64,000 nucleotides of DNA from contig NZ_LMHJ01000001.1 of NCBI RefSeq assembly GCF_001427795.1, forward strand, positions 2,133,664 through 2,197,663, written 5' to 3'. Source of the stretch: Nocardioides sp. Root682 (GTDB taxonomy: Bacteria > Actinomycetota > Actinomycetes > Propionibacteriales > Nocardioidaceae). Both the position numbers and the translations under genes were made by a program. The first letter of the stretch is position 1, and each line of letters opens with the position of its first letter. This document shows positions 34,858-43,037 of the stretch, piece after piece. Under the pieces are notes generated by a model, which ran no database searches, had not been told where the DNA came from, and saw only the letters and a program-made list of their open reading frames with translations.

Positions 34858-35769
34858 ATGGGAGCCGAACCGATCCACCTCCACCAGTCCGTCGCCCATC
34901 CGGAGGCCGGCGAGGAGTCAGCCGCGTTCATCCGCGCCGACCAGTCAGCGCTGCGTGCCGAGGAGATCAAGCTGCTGCGCCGCAAGCTCGACGGCGTGGT
35001 CGTCTTCGCGGCGGGTACGGCGAACGTCGTACTGCAGCTGTCGTGGCCCGAGGTCGGCTACGGCGTCGTGGAGAGCCGGGTCGAGAGCGGTCAGGTCACG
35101 CGCCACCCGTTCAAACGCTTCCGGACCACGATCGGCTACATCGGCGTTGCCCTGCTGGGCAGCGACGAGATGCGCGTCGCGTTCCGCGAGGCCGTCAACG
35201 GCCAGCACCGCCAGGTCCGGTCGACCCCCGACAGCCCGGTCAAGTACAACGCGTTCAACCGGGACCTGCAGCTGTGGGTCGCCAGCTGCATCCACTACGG
35301 ACTCGTGGATGCAGCCACGCGGATGCACGGCCCGCTGACCAGCGACGAGGAGATCGTCCTGCTCCGCGCGAGTGCCCGGCTCGGCACCACCCTCCAAGTG
35401 CCGGCGGACATGTGGCACCGCACGCCCGAGGAGTTCTGGGCGTACTGGGAGGAGGGCCTGGAGCGCGCCCAGATCGACGAACGGGTCGGCGACTACCTGC
35501 GCGGCCTGCTGCGGGTGGACTTCCTCCCCGCAGCGCTCGCTCCCCTCGGATCAGTCCTCGAGTGGCTGAACACCGGGTTCCTTCCCGGGCCCGTCCGCGA
35601 CCAGCTGGGGCTCACCTGGACCGGCAAGGACGAGCGGCGTCACGCGAAGCTGATGCGCATCCTCGGTGCGGTCTCGCGCCCGCTGCCCCACCCGGTCCGG
35701 ATGTACCCCACCAACGCCATGTTGTGGAACCTGGAGCTGCGCCGCCGGCTCGGTCGACCACTGGTCTGA
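34858..35769 (+). CDS. MpaB/DUF2236-family protein (short subfamily)
   Basis: This 303-residue paralogue of 32113-32934 shares PEVGYGVVESRVESG, RFRTTIGYIGVALLG, SPVKYNAFNRDLQLWVASC and LGTTLQVPADMW. The expected WVHA-type haem-ligand His is again replaced (LWVASCIHYG), although a His lies a few residues on. AGGAGG precedes the ATG at 34858. Its stop shares one base with the start of a small coiled-coil gene, so it belongs to the acyl-CoA ligase operon. A lipid-oxidising role is plausible but unproven. Confidence 0.75.
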   Translation: MGAEPIHLHQSVAHPEAGEESAAFIRADQSALRAEEIKLLRRKLDGVVVFAAGTANVVLQLSWPEVGYGVVESRVESGQVTRHPFKRFRTTIGYIGVALLGSDEMRVAFREAVNGQHRQVRSTPDSPVKYNAFNRDLQLWVASCIHYGLVDAATRMHGPLTSDEEIVLLRASARLGTTLQVPADMWHRTPEEFWAYWEEGLERAQIDERVGDYLRGLLRVDFLPAALAPLGSVLEWLNTGFLPGPVRDQLGLTWTGKDERRHAKLMRILGAVSRPLPHPVRMYPTNAMLWNLELRRRLGRPLV

Positions 35770-36110
35770 TGGGCGAGACGCACAGCATCATGAAGCGCAC
35801 CTTCCGCAGCCGGGTCCGGACCGTCCTCGACGTCGACCAGACCCTCGCCCGCGTCGACGACGTCGCCCTGGAGATGGGTCCCCTCCTGGTGACCTTCACC
35901 GGCGTCCTCGCCGACTTCAACGCCACCCTGGACCGGTTCGGTCAGTCGCTGGACCGGTTCTCCCACGCCGCCGAGACCATCGACGGCACGGCGGCGAAGC
36001 TGGACACGCTGATCGCCACGCTGGAGACGACCGTCGACGCGATCAACGTGGTGACCTCGCCGATCGCGATGGCGCGCGAGGGTGTGCGCCGCGTCCGGTC
36101 CAAGGAATGA
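35769..36110 (+). CDS. small helical coiled-coil protein, function unknown
   Basis: This 113-residue protein has a basic N-terminus (KRTFRSRVRTVL) and then an almost continuous amphipathic helix with heptad spacing (LADFNATLDRFGQSLDRFSH, DTLIATLETTVDAINV), ending in a basic tail (REGVRRVRSKE). There is no signal peptide. It overlaps the upstream MpaB-like gene by one base and the downstream kinase by four (ATGA), so it is made together with the kinase. Phasin-like or kinase-partner roles are both possible. A small partner protein is known for the APH-fold kinase LvaA of Pseudomonas, but homology to it is not claimed. Confidence 0.65.
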   Translation: MGETHSIMKRTFRSRVRTVLDVDQTLARVDDVALEMGPLLVTFTGVLADFNATLDRFGQSLDRFSHAAETIDGTAAKLDTLIATLETTVDAINVVTSPIAMAREGVRRVRSKE

Positions 36111-37135
36111 CGTCCGCCCTCGACCCCGTTGAGCACTGGATGGACGAGCAGGGGCTCGGGCACGGCCCGCTCGAGTCCGTGGTCCCGATCTCGGGCGGCA
36201 CGCAGAACGTGATGCTCCGGTTCCAGCGTGCCGGTCGGTCCTACGTCCTGCGGCGCGGTCCGGAACACCTGCGTCCACGCAGCAACGACGTCATCCGGCG
36301 GGAGTGCCGGGTGCTCCGCAGCCTCGGCGGCACGGCCGTCCAGCACCCGGCGTTGATCGCCGCGTGCGAGGACGAGTCGGTGCTCGCCGGCGCCGTCTTC
36401 TACCTGATGGAGCCGGTCGACGGCTTCAACGCGAGCACCGCTCTCCCCGCGCTGCACCAGGAGGACGCCGCGATCCGGCACGAGATGGGGCTGCGACTGG
36501 TCGACGCCCTCGCCACCCTGGCTGCGGTCGACCACGTCGCGGTCGGGCTCGGCGACTTCGGCAAGCCCGAGGGCTTCCTCGAACGGCAGGTCCCTCGGTG
36601 GCTGGCCGAACTGGCGTCGTACGACGCCTTCGCGGAGTACCCGGGCCCCGACATCGGACCGGTCGCCGAGGTGGCGGCCTGGCTCGACGCCCACCGCCCG
36701 ACCGACTGGACGCCAGGCATCCTGCACGGCGACTTCCACGCGGCCAACGTGATGTTCTCGCGGACCGGCCCCGACGTCGTCGCCGTCGTCGACTGGGAGA
36801 TGTGCACCATCGGCGACCCGCTCCTCGACCTGGGCTGGTTGCTGGCGACCTGGCACCTGCCCGGAGCACCGGACGAGTTCGCGGGGCCGCTCACCCGCGC
36901 CGGCGGACTCGCGTCCCCCGACGAGCTGGTCCGGCGCTATGCCGAACGCAGCAGCCGCGACCTCTCGGCCATCGACTGGTACGTCGTCCTCGCCTGCTTC
37001 AAGCTCGGCATCATCCTCGAGGGCAGCCACGCCCGTGCGCTGGCTGGTCTCGCGCCGAAGGACATCGGCGACCGGCTGCACCTGACCACCCTGCGCCTCT
37101 TCGAGCGCGCCCATGAGCTGATCCAGCAGAGCTGA
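36107..37135 (+). CDS. APH-fold kinase, ACAD10/11 N-domain-like
   Basis: This 342-residue phosphotransferase is of the aminoglycoside-phosphotransferase fold. The kinase catalytic loop HGDFHAANVMF and the metal-binding VVDWEMCTIGDPLLDLGW are intact, and the N-lobe has VPISGGTQNVMLRF. This branch is related to the kinase domain of ACAD10/ACAD11 and to LvaA, which phosphorylate 4-hydroxyacyl-CoA, rather than to antibiotic-resistance enzymes. An ACAD11-like dehydrogenase follows 23 bp downstream. The start overlaps the small coiled-coil gene by ATGA. A hydroxyacyl-CoA substrate is inferred from family and neighbourhood. Confidence 0.85.
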   Translation: MTSALDPVEHWMDEQGLGHGPLESVVPISGGTQNVMLRFQRAGRSYVLRRGPEHLRPRSNDVIRRECRVLRSLGGTAVQHPALIAACEDESVLAGAVFYLMEPVDGFNASTALPALHQEDAAIRHEMGLRLVDALATLAAVDHVAVGLGDFGKPEGFLERQVPRWLAELASYDAFAEYPGPDIGPVAEVAAWLDAHRPTDWTPGILHGDFHAANVMFSRTGPDVVAVVDWEMCTIGDPLLDLGWLLATWHLPGAPDEFAGPLTRAGGLASPDELVRRYAERSSRDLSAIDWYVVLACFKLGIILEGSHARALAGLAPKDIGDRLHLTTLRLFERAHELIQQS

Positions 37136-37158
37136 ACCATGCCGATGAGAGGGCAACC

Positions 37159-38313
37159 ATGATCGACTTCGAGATCCCCGCCGACCTTGCCGCACGACGC
37201 GACGAGGTGCTCGCGTTCGTCACCGAGAAGGTGGTGCCCTTCGAGAAGGACCCGCGGGTGACTCCGCACGGCCCCACCGAGAGCCTGCGCAACGAGCTCG
37301 TGGCCCTCGCGCGGGAGGCCGGCCTGCTCACCTTCCAGGCCCCCCGTGACGGCCGAGCCGCTCCGACCCACGTCGAGCAGGCGATCCTTTTCGAGGCCGC
37401 CGGTTGGTCGTTCCTGGGCCCGGTCGCCCTCAACTGCGCGGCTCCGGACGAGGGAAACATGTTCCTGCTCGACAAGATCGCGAACGCCGAGCAGGCGATG
37501 CAGTTCCTGCGTCCGGTGGTCGAGGGCAGGCAGCGCTCGGTGTTCGCCATGACCGAGCCGGACGGTGCCGGGTCCGATCCGCGGCAGCTCGCGACGACCG
37601 CCGTACGCGATGGCGACGGCTACGTGATCAACGGCCGCAAGTGGCTCATCACCGGCGCCAACGGCGCCCAGACCTGGATCATCATGGCCGACCTCGAGGG
37701 CGTCGGCGCGACGTTGTTCCTCTGCCACGGCGATGCTCCCGGCATCGTCATCGAGCGGACGATGGACACGATGGACCGCAACTACGTCGAGGGCCACTGC
37801 GTCGTGCTGTTCGACGAGCTCCGCCTGCCGGCCACGGCTCTCCTCGGCGAGGAGGGCGAGGCCTTCCGCTACGCCCAGCTGCGCCTCGCCCCCGCACGGC
37901 TCACGCACTGCATGCGCTGGCTCGGTGGCGCCGTCCGCGCCCAGTCGATCGCGATCGATTACGCCAAGACCCGCACCGCCTTCGGCAAGCCGATCGGCCA
38001 GCACCAGGGTGTCGGCTTCAAGCTCGCCGACAACGAGATCGCCATCCAGCAGTGCCGGATGATGATCTGGTGGGCGTGCTGGGTCCTCGACCAGGGCCAC
38101 CAGGGCCGGCACGAGAGCTCGATGACCAAGGCCATGGTCTCGGAGGAGCTGTTCAAGGTGGCCGACCGCTGCGTGCAGGTCCTCGGTGGCATGGGCATCA
38201 GCGACGAGACGCCCGTCGCCGGGTTCTTCCGCGACGTCCGGGCGTTCCGGTTGTACGACGGCCCGACCGAGGTCCACCAGTACGCCATCGCCAGCCGGCT
38301 CCTGCGCGACTGA
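37159..38313 (+). CDS. acyl-CoA dehydrogenase, ACAD10/11-like
   Basis: This 384-residue flavoenzyme has FAMTEPDGAGSDPRQLATTA near residue 130, NGRKWLITGAN near 160 and, at the C-terminus, VLGGMGISDETPVAGFFRDV and LYDGPTEVHQYAIA. The usual IYEGT catalytic Glu is Asp-Gly here (LYDGP), which is typical of ACAD10/11 relatives. With the kinase gene just upstream it forms a split version of the fused eukaryotic ACAD10/11. GAGAGGG precedes the ATG. An MpaB-family gene follows 5 bp later. Probable role: removal of a gamma-hydroxy group from hydroxy-fatty acyl-CoA through a phosphorylated intermediate. Confidence 0.88.
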   Translation: MIDFEIPADLAARRDEVLAFVTEKVVPFEKDPRVTPHGPTESLRNELVALAREAGLLTFQAPRDGRAAPTHVEQAILFEAAGWSFLGPVALNCAAPDEGNMFLLDKIANAEQAMQFLRPVVEGRQRSVFAMTEPDGAGSDPRQLATTAVRDGDGYVINGRKWLITGANGAQTWIIMADLEGVGATLFLCHGDAPGIVIERTMDTMDRNYVEGHCVVLFDELRLPATALLGEEGEAFRYAQLRLAPARLTHCMRWLGGAVRAQSIAIDYAKTRTAFGKPIGQHQGVGFKLADNEIAIQQCRMMIWWACWVLDQGHQGRHESSMTKAMVSEELFKVADRCVQVLGGMGISDETPVAGFFRDVRAFRLYDGPTEVHQYAIASRLLRD

Positions 38314-38318
38314 CGACG

Positions 38319-39284
38319 ATGTTCTCTCCCATCCCGGTCAGCCAGGACGAGTTCCGCGCCTGCATCGACGAGGTGCGTCAGTCCGTCACCGACCCGTTGG
38401 TCGGGCTCTACGGACCGGACTCGCTGATGTGGGAGGTCAACCGCCGCACCGCGCCGTACGTCCTCGCCACCGCGCAGGCCGCCTTCCTCGACGTCGCGCA
38501 CCCTTGGATCGCGAAGGGCGTTGCCGAGCACTCCACGATCTTCACCGACCCGAAGATGCGCGCCCGCAAGACCTACAACATGCTCACGACGGTCGTGTAC
38601 GGCGACCTCCCGTCGGTCATCCGCGTCAGCCGCGCGGTGTACTCCCTCCACCGCGGCGTCGAGGGCACCGTGCACGCCGACACCGGGCCCTTCGCCGCGC
38701 ACGCGCCGTACGCCGCCAACGAGCGCAACGCGCTCATCTGGGTGCACGCGGCGTCCTGGTACTCCCGGCTGGGCATGTACGAGCGCGTCGTCGGGCCGCT
38801 GTCCGATGCCGACCGCGACCGGTTCTGGCAGGAGACCAAGCTCTACGCGCTGTGCTTCGGGATCCGGCGCGAGACGCTTCCGGCGACCTACGCCGACTTC
38901 GAGGCCTACGTCGCGGACATGTGCGGCAACGGCCAGCTCGCTGCGTCCGACTCTAGCCGCCAGGTGATGTCGTTCCTCAGCGACACCATCCCGCCCGGCG
39001 CACGTGGCTCCCTGCTCGCGTTCTACAGCGTCTGCCTGCCGGAGCCGGTGCGCGAGATCCTCGAGCTCCCCGCCGTCGATGCCAGGACCCGGGCGGGCCA
39101 CCGCCGTACCCTCGCCGGCCTGCGCGCCACCAACCGGCTCCCGGCCGCGGTGCGCGACCTGCCGCCGTACCGCGAGGCGATGGCGCGCATCAGCGGCGGC
39201 TTCGTCGGGCCGGTCACCCGGGGCATGAAGGTTCTCGTCGGCGGCCGGGCGAGCAGCCGCGCGCCACGCGCGGCATCGGACTGA
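38319..39284 (+). CDS. MpaB/DUF2236-family oxygenase-like protein (canonical His present)
   Basis: This 321-residue member of the MpaB/Lcp-like family starts at an ATG 5 bp after the ACAD11-like stop. Family motifs are seen in order: DPLVGLYGPDSLMWEVNRR, FTDPKMRARKTYNMLTTVVYG, YAANERNALIWVHAASW and YERVVGPLSDADRDRFWQE. The WVHA motif carries the His expected to ligate haem b, unlike the two shorter paralogues. Members are annotated as oxygenases, but substrates are mostly unknown. Its position at the end of the lipid operon suggests a hydrophobic substrate. Confidence 0.82.
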   Translation: MFSPIPVSQDEFRACIDEVRQSVTDPLVGLYGPDSLMWEVNRRTAPYVLATAQAAFLDVAHPWIAKGVAEHSTIFTDPKMRARKTYNMLTTVVYGDLPSVIRVSRAVYSLHRGVEGTVHADTGPFAAHAPYAANERNALIWVHAASWYSRLGMYERVVGPLSDADRDRFWQETKLYALCFGIRRETLPATYADFEAYVADMCGNGQLAASDSSRQVMSFLSDTIPPGARGSLLAFYSVCLPEPVREILELPAVDARTRAGHRRTLAGLRATNRLPAAVRDLPPYREAMARISGGFVGPVTRGMKVLVGGRASSRAPRAASD

Positions 39285-39316
39285 TACGTCTGGGGTCGTG
39301 TGGCAGGCTCCCGGTC

Positions 39317-41038
39317 GTGACCAACGGCGCAGCAGAGCAGGCATTCGAACCCGACGCAATCGTGGTGGGAGCCGGCCTCGCCGGGCTCGTCGCCACCTAC
39401 GAGGCGACGAAGGCGGGCAAGCGGGTCCTGGTCATCGACCAGGAGAACCGCGCCAACCTCGGCGGCCAGGCATGGTGGTCGCTCGGCGGCCTGCTCTTCA
39501 TCGACTCCCCCGAGCAGCGCCGGATGGGCATCAAGGACTCGAAGGCACTGGCCTGGCAGGACTGGCAGGGCTCCGCCGGCTTCGACCGTCTGGAGGCACA
39601 AGAGGACGGGACCCCGGGCGAGGACCACTGGGCCCACCAGTGGGCCCAGGCGTACGTCGACTTCGCCGCCACCGAGAAGCGCGACTACCTGCGCGCGCTC
39701 GGGCTCAAGTCGCTGCCGTTCGTCGGCTGGGCCGAACGCGGCAGCGGCGACGCCGCCGGCCACGGCAACTCGGTCCCCCGCTTCCACCTGACCTGGGGCA
39801 CCGGCCCCGAGGTGGTCCGGATCTTCGTGGAGCCCGTCCTCGCCGCCGAGGAGCAGGGCCTGGTGCGGTTCGCGTTCCGGCACCGCGTCGACGCACTCGT
39901 CAAGGACGGCGATGCCGTGGTCGGCGTCAGCGGTGCCGTGCTGGAGCCCTCGGAGACGGTCCGCGGGTTCGAGTCGACGCGCGTCGCGGTCGGCGAATTC
40001 GAGCACCGCGCGGCGTCCGTCGTCGTCACCACCGGCGGCATCGGCCACAACCACGAGATGATCCGCGCCAACTGGCCCGTCGAGCGGCTCGGCCCCGTCC
40101 CGACCCACATGATCTCCGGCGTGCCGGCGTACGTCGACGGCCGCGGCCTCACGATCGCCGAGGAGGCCGGCGCCCGACTGGTGAACTCCGACCGGATGTG
40201 GCACTACACCGAGGGCATCCACAACTGGGACTCGGTCTGGCCCGACCACGCGATCCGGGTCATCCCGGGTCCGTCGTCACTCTGGTTCGACGCGACCGGG
40301 AAGCGGCTGCCCGCCCCCAACTTTCCCGGCTTCGACAGCCTCGGCACGCTCGCGGCCATCGGGGCGACCGGCTACGACTACACGTGGTTCGTGCTGACCC
40401 AGTCGATCATCGAGAAGGAGTTCGCTCTCTCCGGCTCCGAGCAGAACCCCGACATCACCAGCAAGGACCTCAAGTTCATGCTGAAGTCGCGGGTCGCGAA
40501 GGGCGCACCCGGACCGGTCGAGATGTTCAAGCAGCACGGCGTCGACTTCGTCGTCGCCGACACCCTCGACGAGCTGGTCGACGGCATGAACGGCATCGTC
40601 GACGGCGACTCCCCGGCGCGCGGTCCCCACCTGGACGCCGACGTGCTGCGCCACCAGATCGAGGCGCGCGACGCCGAGCTCGACAACGCGTTCAGCAAGG
40701 ACTTCCAGCTGATGGCGATCAACAACGCGCGCCAGTCGCGGACGGACAAGCTGATCCGGGTGGCGAAGCCGCACAAGATCCTGGACCCCGAGAAGGGCCC
40801 GCTGATCGCCGTACGGCTCAACATCTTGACCCGCAAGACCCTCGGCGGGGTGGCCACCAACCTCGAGTCCCAGGTCGTCGACCGCACCGGTGCGGTCATC
40901 CCCGGCCTGTACGCCGCCGGCGAGGTCGCCGGCTTCGGCGGCGGTGGCGTGCACGGCTACAACGCACTCGAAGGCACCTTCCTCGGCGGCTGCATCTTCT
41001 CGGGTCGCGCCGCGGGCCGCGCCATCGCCGGCGCCTGA
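39317..41038 (+). CDS. FAD-binding dehydrogenase, 3-ketosteroid dehydrogenase-like
   Basis: This is a 573-residue flavoprotein starting at a GTG. The Rossmann motif IVVGAGLAGLVATYEATKAG lies at residues 15-34, followed by an ExxR-like acidic end of the second strand (VIDQENRANLGGQ). The C-terminal FAD motif is GLYAAGEVAGFGGGG with NALEGTFLGGC. The fold is that of the fumarate reductase/KstD family. Related proteins are annotated only as FAD-binding dehydrogenases, so steroid activity is a possibility, not a claim. It lies 32 bp after the MpaB-family gene and is followed by a cluster of palindromes. Confidence 0.85.
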   Translation: MTNGAAEQAFEPDAIVVGAGLAGLVATYEATKAGKRVLVIDQENRANLGGQAWWSLGGLLFIDSPEQRRMGIKDSKALAWQDWQGSAGFDRLEAQEDGTPGEDHWAHQWAQAYVDFAATEKRDYLRALGLKSLPFVGWAERGSGDAAGHGNSVPRFHLTWGTGPEVVRIFVEPVLAAEEQGLVRFAFRHRVDALVKDGDAVVGVSGAVLEPSETVRGFESTRVAVGEFEHRAASVVVTTGGIGHNHEMIRANWPVERLGPVPTHMISGVPAYVDGRGLTIAEEAGARLVNSDRMWHYTEGIHNWDSVWPDHAIRVIPGPSSLWFDATGKRLPAPNFPGFDSLGTLAAIGATGYDYTWFVLTQSIIEKEFALSGSEQNPDITSKDLKFMLKSRVAKGAPGPVEMFKQHGVDFVVADTLDELVDGMNGIVDGDSPARGPHLDADVLRHQIEARDAELDNAFSKDFQLMAINNARQSRTDKLIRVAKPHKILDPEKGPLIAVRLNILTRKTLGGVATNLESQVVDRTGAVIPGLYAAGEVAGFGGGGVHGYNALEGTFLGGCIFSGRAAGRAIAGA

Positions 41039-41058
41039 TCTTGGGGCCGTGCGTGGAG

Positions 41059-41088
41059 TGAGTTTCACCGGCCGGCCGGTGAAACTCA
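41059..41088. repeat. perfect 30-bp palindrome
   Basis: TGAGTTTCACCGGCC and its exact reverse complement meet without a spacer at 41073/41074. It starts 21 bp after the KstD-like stop codon. It can form a 15-bp cruciform or hairpin and could end transcription from the left. There is no T-run, so a classical terminator is not claimed. Confidence 0.9.
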
Positions 41089-41089
41089 T

Positions 41090-41119
41090 GCTTGGACGAG
41101 GAAGTTTCATCGTCCAAGC
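41090..41119. repeat. 10-bp inverted repeat with 10-base loop
   Basis: GCTTGGACGA (41090-41099) pairs exactly with TCGTCCAAGC (41110-41119). The loop is GGAAGTTTCA, whose AGTTTCA matches the arm of the flanking palindromes. It lies directly between two GTTTC/GAAAC palindromes. Confidence 0.85.
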
Positions 41120-41153
41120 GCCAGTTTCCCCGGCCGACCGGTGAAACTGGCGC
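41118..41153. repeat. near-perfect 36-bp palindrome
   Basis: GCGCCAGTTTC (41118-41128) pairs with GAAACTGGCGC (41143-41153) around a centre CCCGGCCGACCGGT that is almost palindromic. The core GTTTC-(C/A)CCGG...CCGGTGAAAC repeats the 41059-41088 palindrome with different flanks, so the two are divergent copies of one element. Confidence 0.85.
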
Positions 41154-41158
41154 GCGGC

Positions 41159-41195
41159 AAAAAAGACGAACCCCCGGCTCCGAAGAACCGGGGGT
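41159..41195 (-). terminator. rho-independent terminator of pckG
   Basis: Read on the minus strand, ACCCCCGG (41195-41188) pairs with CCGGGGGT (41177-41170), an 8-bp stem with a 10-base loop, followed by TTCGTCTTTTTT. It begins 19 bases after the pckG stop codon. Confidence 0.85.
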
Positions 41196-41213
41196 CCGCT
41201 CAAGCGGTAGGAC

Positions 41214-43037
41214 TCAGGCGTTGTCGAGTGCTTCTGCGACGCGACGGTGCGCGGCCCAGATCTCCTCGGACAGGCCCTCGAACTGCGCGAGGTGCTTCTC
41301 GCGGAAGCCCATCTCCTGCTGCCAACGCGGCACGTCGATGGTGAGGAGCGTGTCGAGGTCGGCGAGCGCCTGCTCGTCGAGCCCCTCGAGGTTGAGCTCC
41401 TCGCGCTTCGGCAGGACGCCGACGGCGGTCTGGACGCCCTCGACCTCACCGTTGAGGAACTGCATCAGCCAGTTCAGCGGGCGCAGGTTCTCGCGGTAGC
41501 CGGGCCACAGGAAGCGGCCGTCCTCGCCACGCTGGAACCAGTTGACGTGCGCGAAGATCGGCTTGGTCGTCGCACGGCCGATGACCTCGAGCCAGTGCGC
41601 GGCGTAGTCGGCCTCGGAGTACGACATGAACGGACGCATCGACATCGGGTCGTAGCGGAGCACGCCCTCGAGACCGTCCGCAGCAGCGGTCGCCTCGGCG
41701 CCCAGCGTCAGGCCGTCGTAGACACCCTCGGCAACGTCCTTGATCGCACGGATCAGCGGCTCGCGGTCGCGGGTGCGGCCACCGAAGATGATGCCGTGGA
41801 TCTCGACGCCCTGCGGGTCCTCGAAGTCCTTGGCAACGTTCGGGACGTTGGCCAGCGTGGTGGTGAAGCGGCTGTTCGGGTGCGCCCACGGAGCGTCGGC
41901 GTCGTCGGCAGACCGGTCGGCGATGATGTCGCCCTTCCAGTCCTCCCAGCCGTCGAGGTCGGTCGGCTTGTCGCTCTTGCCTTCCCACCAGACTTCCTGG
42001 GTCTTCGAGTTGTAGGCAACGTTGGTGAAGATCGCGCCGGTGCCGGGAACGATCGAGTCGATCGCGGTCGGGTTGGTCTGCTCGTTGGTGTCCTTGGCGA
42101 CACCGAAGACACCGTTCTCCGGGTTCATGCCGTAGAGCTTGCCGTCGTCGCCGACCCAGATCCACGCGATGTCGTCGCCGTAGAACTCGACGTAGTAGCG
42201 GTCACCGAGGGCGTCGGGGGCCAGCGTCATCGCGAGGTTCGTCTTGCCGGAGGCCGACGGGAAACCACCGCAGATGTTGTACTTCTTGCCGGTCTCCTTG
42301 TCGGTGATGCCGAGCAGCATGAACTGCTCCACGAGGAAGCCGTTCTTCCAGCCGTCGTAGGCACCCTGACGCAGGCCGTGGGCGATCTTGCCGAGCAGCG
42401 CGTTGCCGCCGTAGGACGAACCGAAGTGCAGGATCGTGCGCTCGTCGGCGACGGTCACGAAGTAGCGCTTGTCGTCCGGGGTGCCCTGGCCGAGGTTCTC
42501 CAGGTCACCGGTGACGTGCACGGCCTTGACGAACGAGTCGCCCAGGTCGTTGATGTACTCCACGCCGACCCGCGACATGCGGATCATCTGGAGCACCACG
42601 TTGCGGTTGTCGGTGAGCTCGACACCTGCTGCGAAGTTCTGCAGCGGGGAGCCCTTCGGCGCCATCAGGTAGGGGATGACGTACATCGTCTTGCCGACCG
42701 ACGCACCGGTCATCAGCTCGACGAGCTTCGGCTTCATCTCCGAGGACGGGCGCCAGTTGTTGTAGATGCCCTTGTCCGCCTCGTCGCTGGTCGCGACGAT
42801 GGTGCGCTCTTCAGCGCGAGCGGTGTCCTTGAAGTAGGACCGGGAGTAGTAGAGGCCTTCGCCGGCGGGCAACAGCTCGCCTGCTTCGAGGGACTCCTGC
42901 ACCAGCCGGGCGTCGTCGGTCGCAGAAACGACCTCGATCCGGTCGGCGCCGGTGATCCCGGCCCAGTGTGCGACGTATTCCCGAACGTGGGGGTTCGTGA
43001 GGCCCGCCTCATCGAGCGTCCGCTCCACATCCACCAT
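41214..43037 (-). CDS. pckG: phosphoenolpyruvate carboxykinase (GTP)
   Basis: This 607-residue enzyme interconverts oxaloacetate and PEP with GTP/GDP, the entry step of gluconeogenesis. The sequence is collinear with GTP-PEPCKs throughout: RSYFKDTARAEERT is near residue 65, GASVGKTMYVIPYLMAP near 111, SSYGGNALLGKI near 207, the kinase P-loop FPSASGKTNLAM at 259-270, and FYGDDIAWI follows. The P-loop normally reads FPSACGKT with a reactive Cys; here it is Ser263, and a Cys sits at 256 instead. The metal-binding and guanine-binding regions look complete. The gene is monocistronic, with its own terminator and about 286 bp of upstream DNA. Confidence 0.96.
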   Translation of the reverse strand: MVDVERTLDEAGLTNPHVREYVAHWAGITGADRIEVVSATDDARLVQESLEAGELLPAGEGLYYSRSYFKDTARAEERTIVATSDEADKGIYNNWRPSSEMKPKLVELMTGASVGKTMYVIPYLMAPKGSPLQNFAAGVELTDNRNVVLQMIRMSRVGVEYINDLGDSFVKAVHVTGDLENLGQGTPDDKRYFVTVADERTILHFGSSYGGNALLGKIAHGLRQGAYDGWKNGFLVEQFMLLGITDKETGKKYNICGGFPSASGKTNLAMTLAPDALGDRYYVEFYGDDIAWIWVGDDGKLYGMNPENGVFGVAKDTNEQTNPTAIDSIVPGTGAIFTNVAYNSKTQEVWWEGKSDKPTDLDGWEDWKGDIIADRSADDADAPWAHPNSRFTTTLANVPNVAKDFEDPQGVEIHGIIFGGRTRDREPLIRAIKDVAEGVYDGLTLGAEATAAADGLEGVLRYDPMSMRPFMSYSEADYAAHWLEVIGRATTKPIFAHVNWFQRGEDGRFLWPGYRENLRPLNWLMQFLNGEVEGVQTAVGVLPKREELNLEGLDEQALADLDTLLTIDVPRWQQEMGFREKHLAQFEGLSEEIWAAHRRVAEALDNA

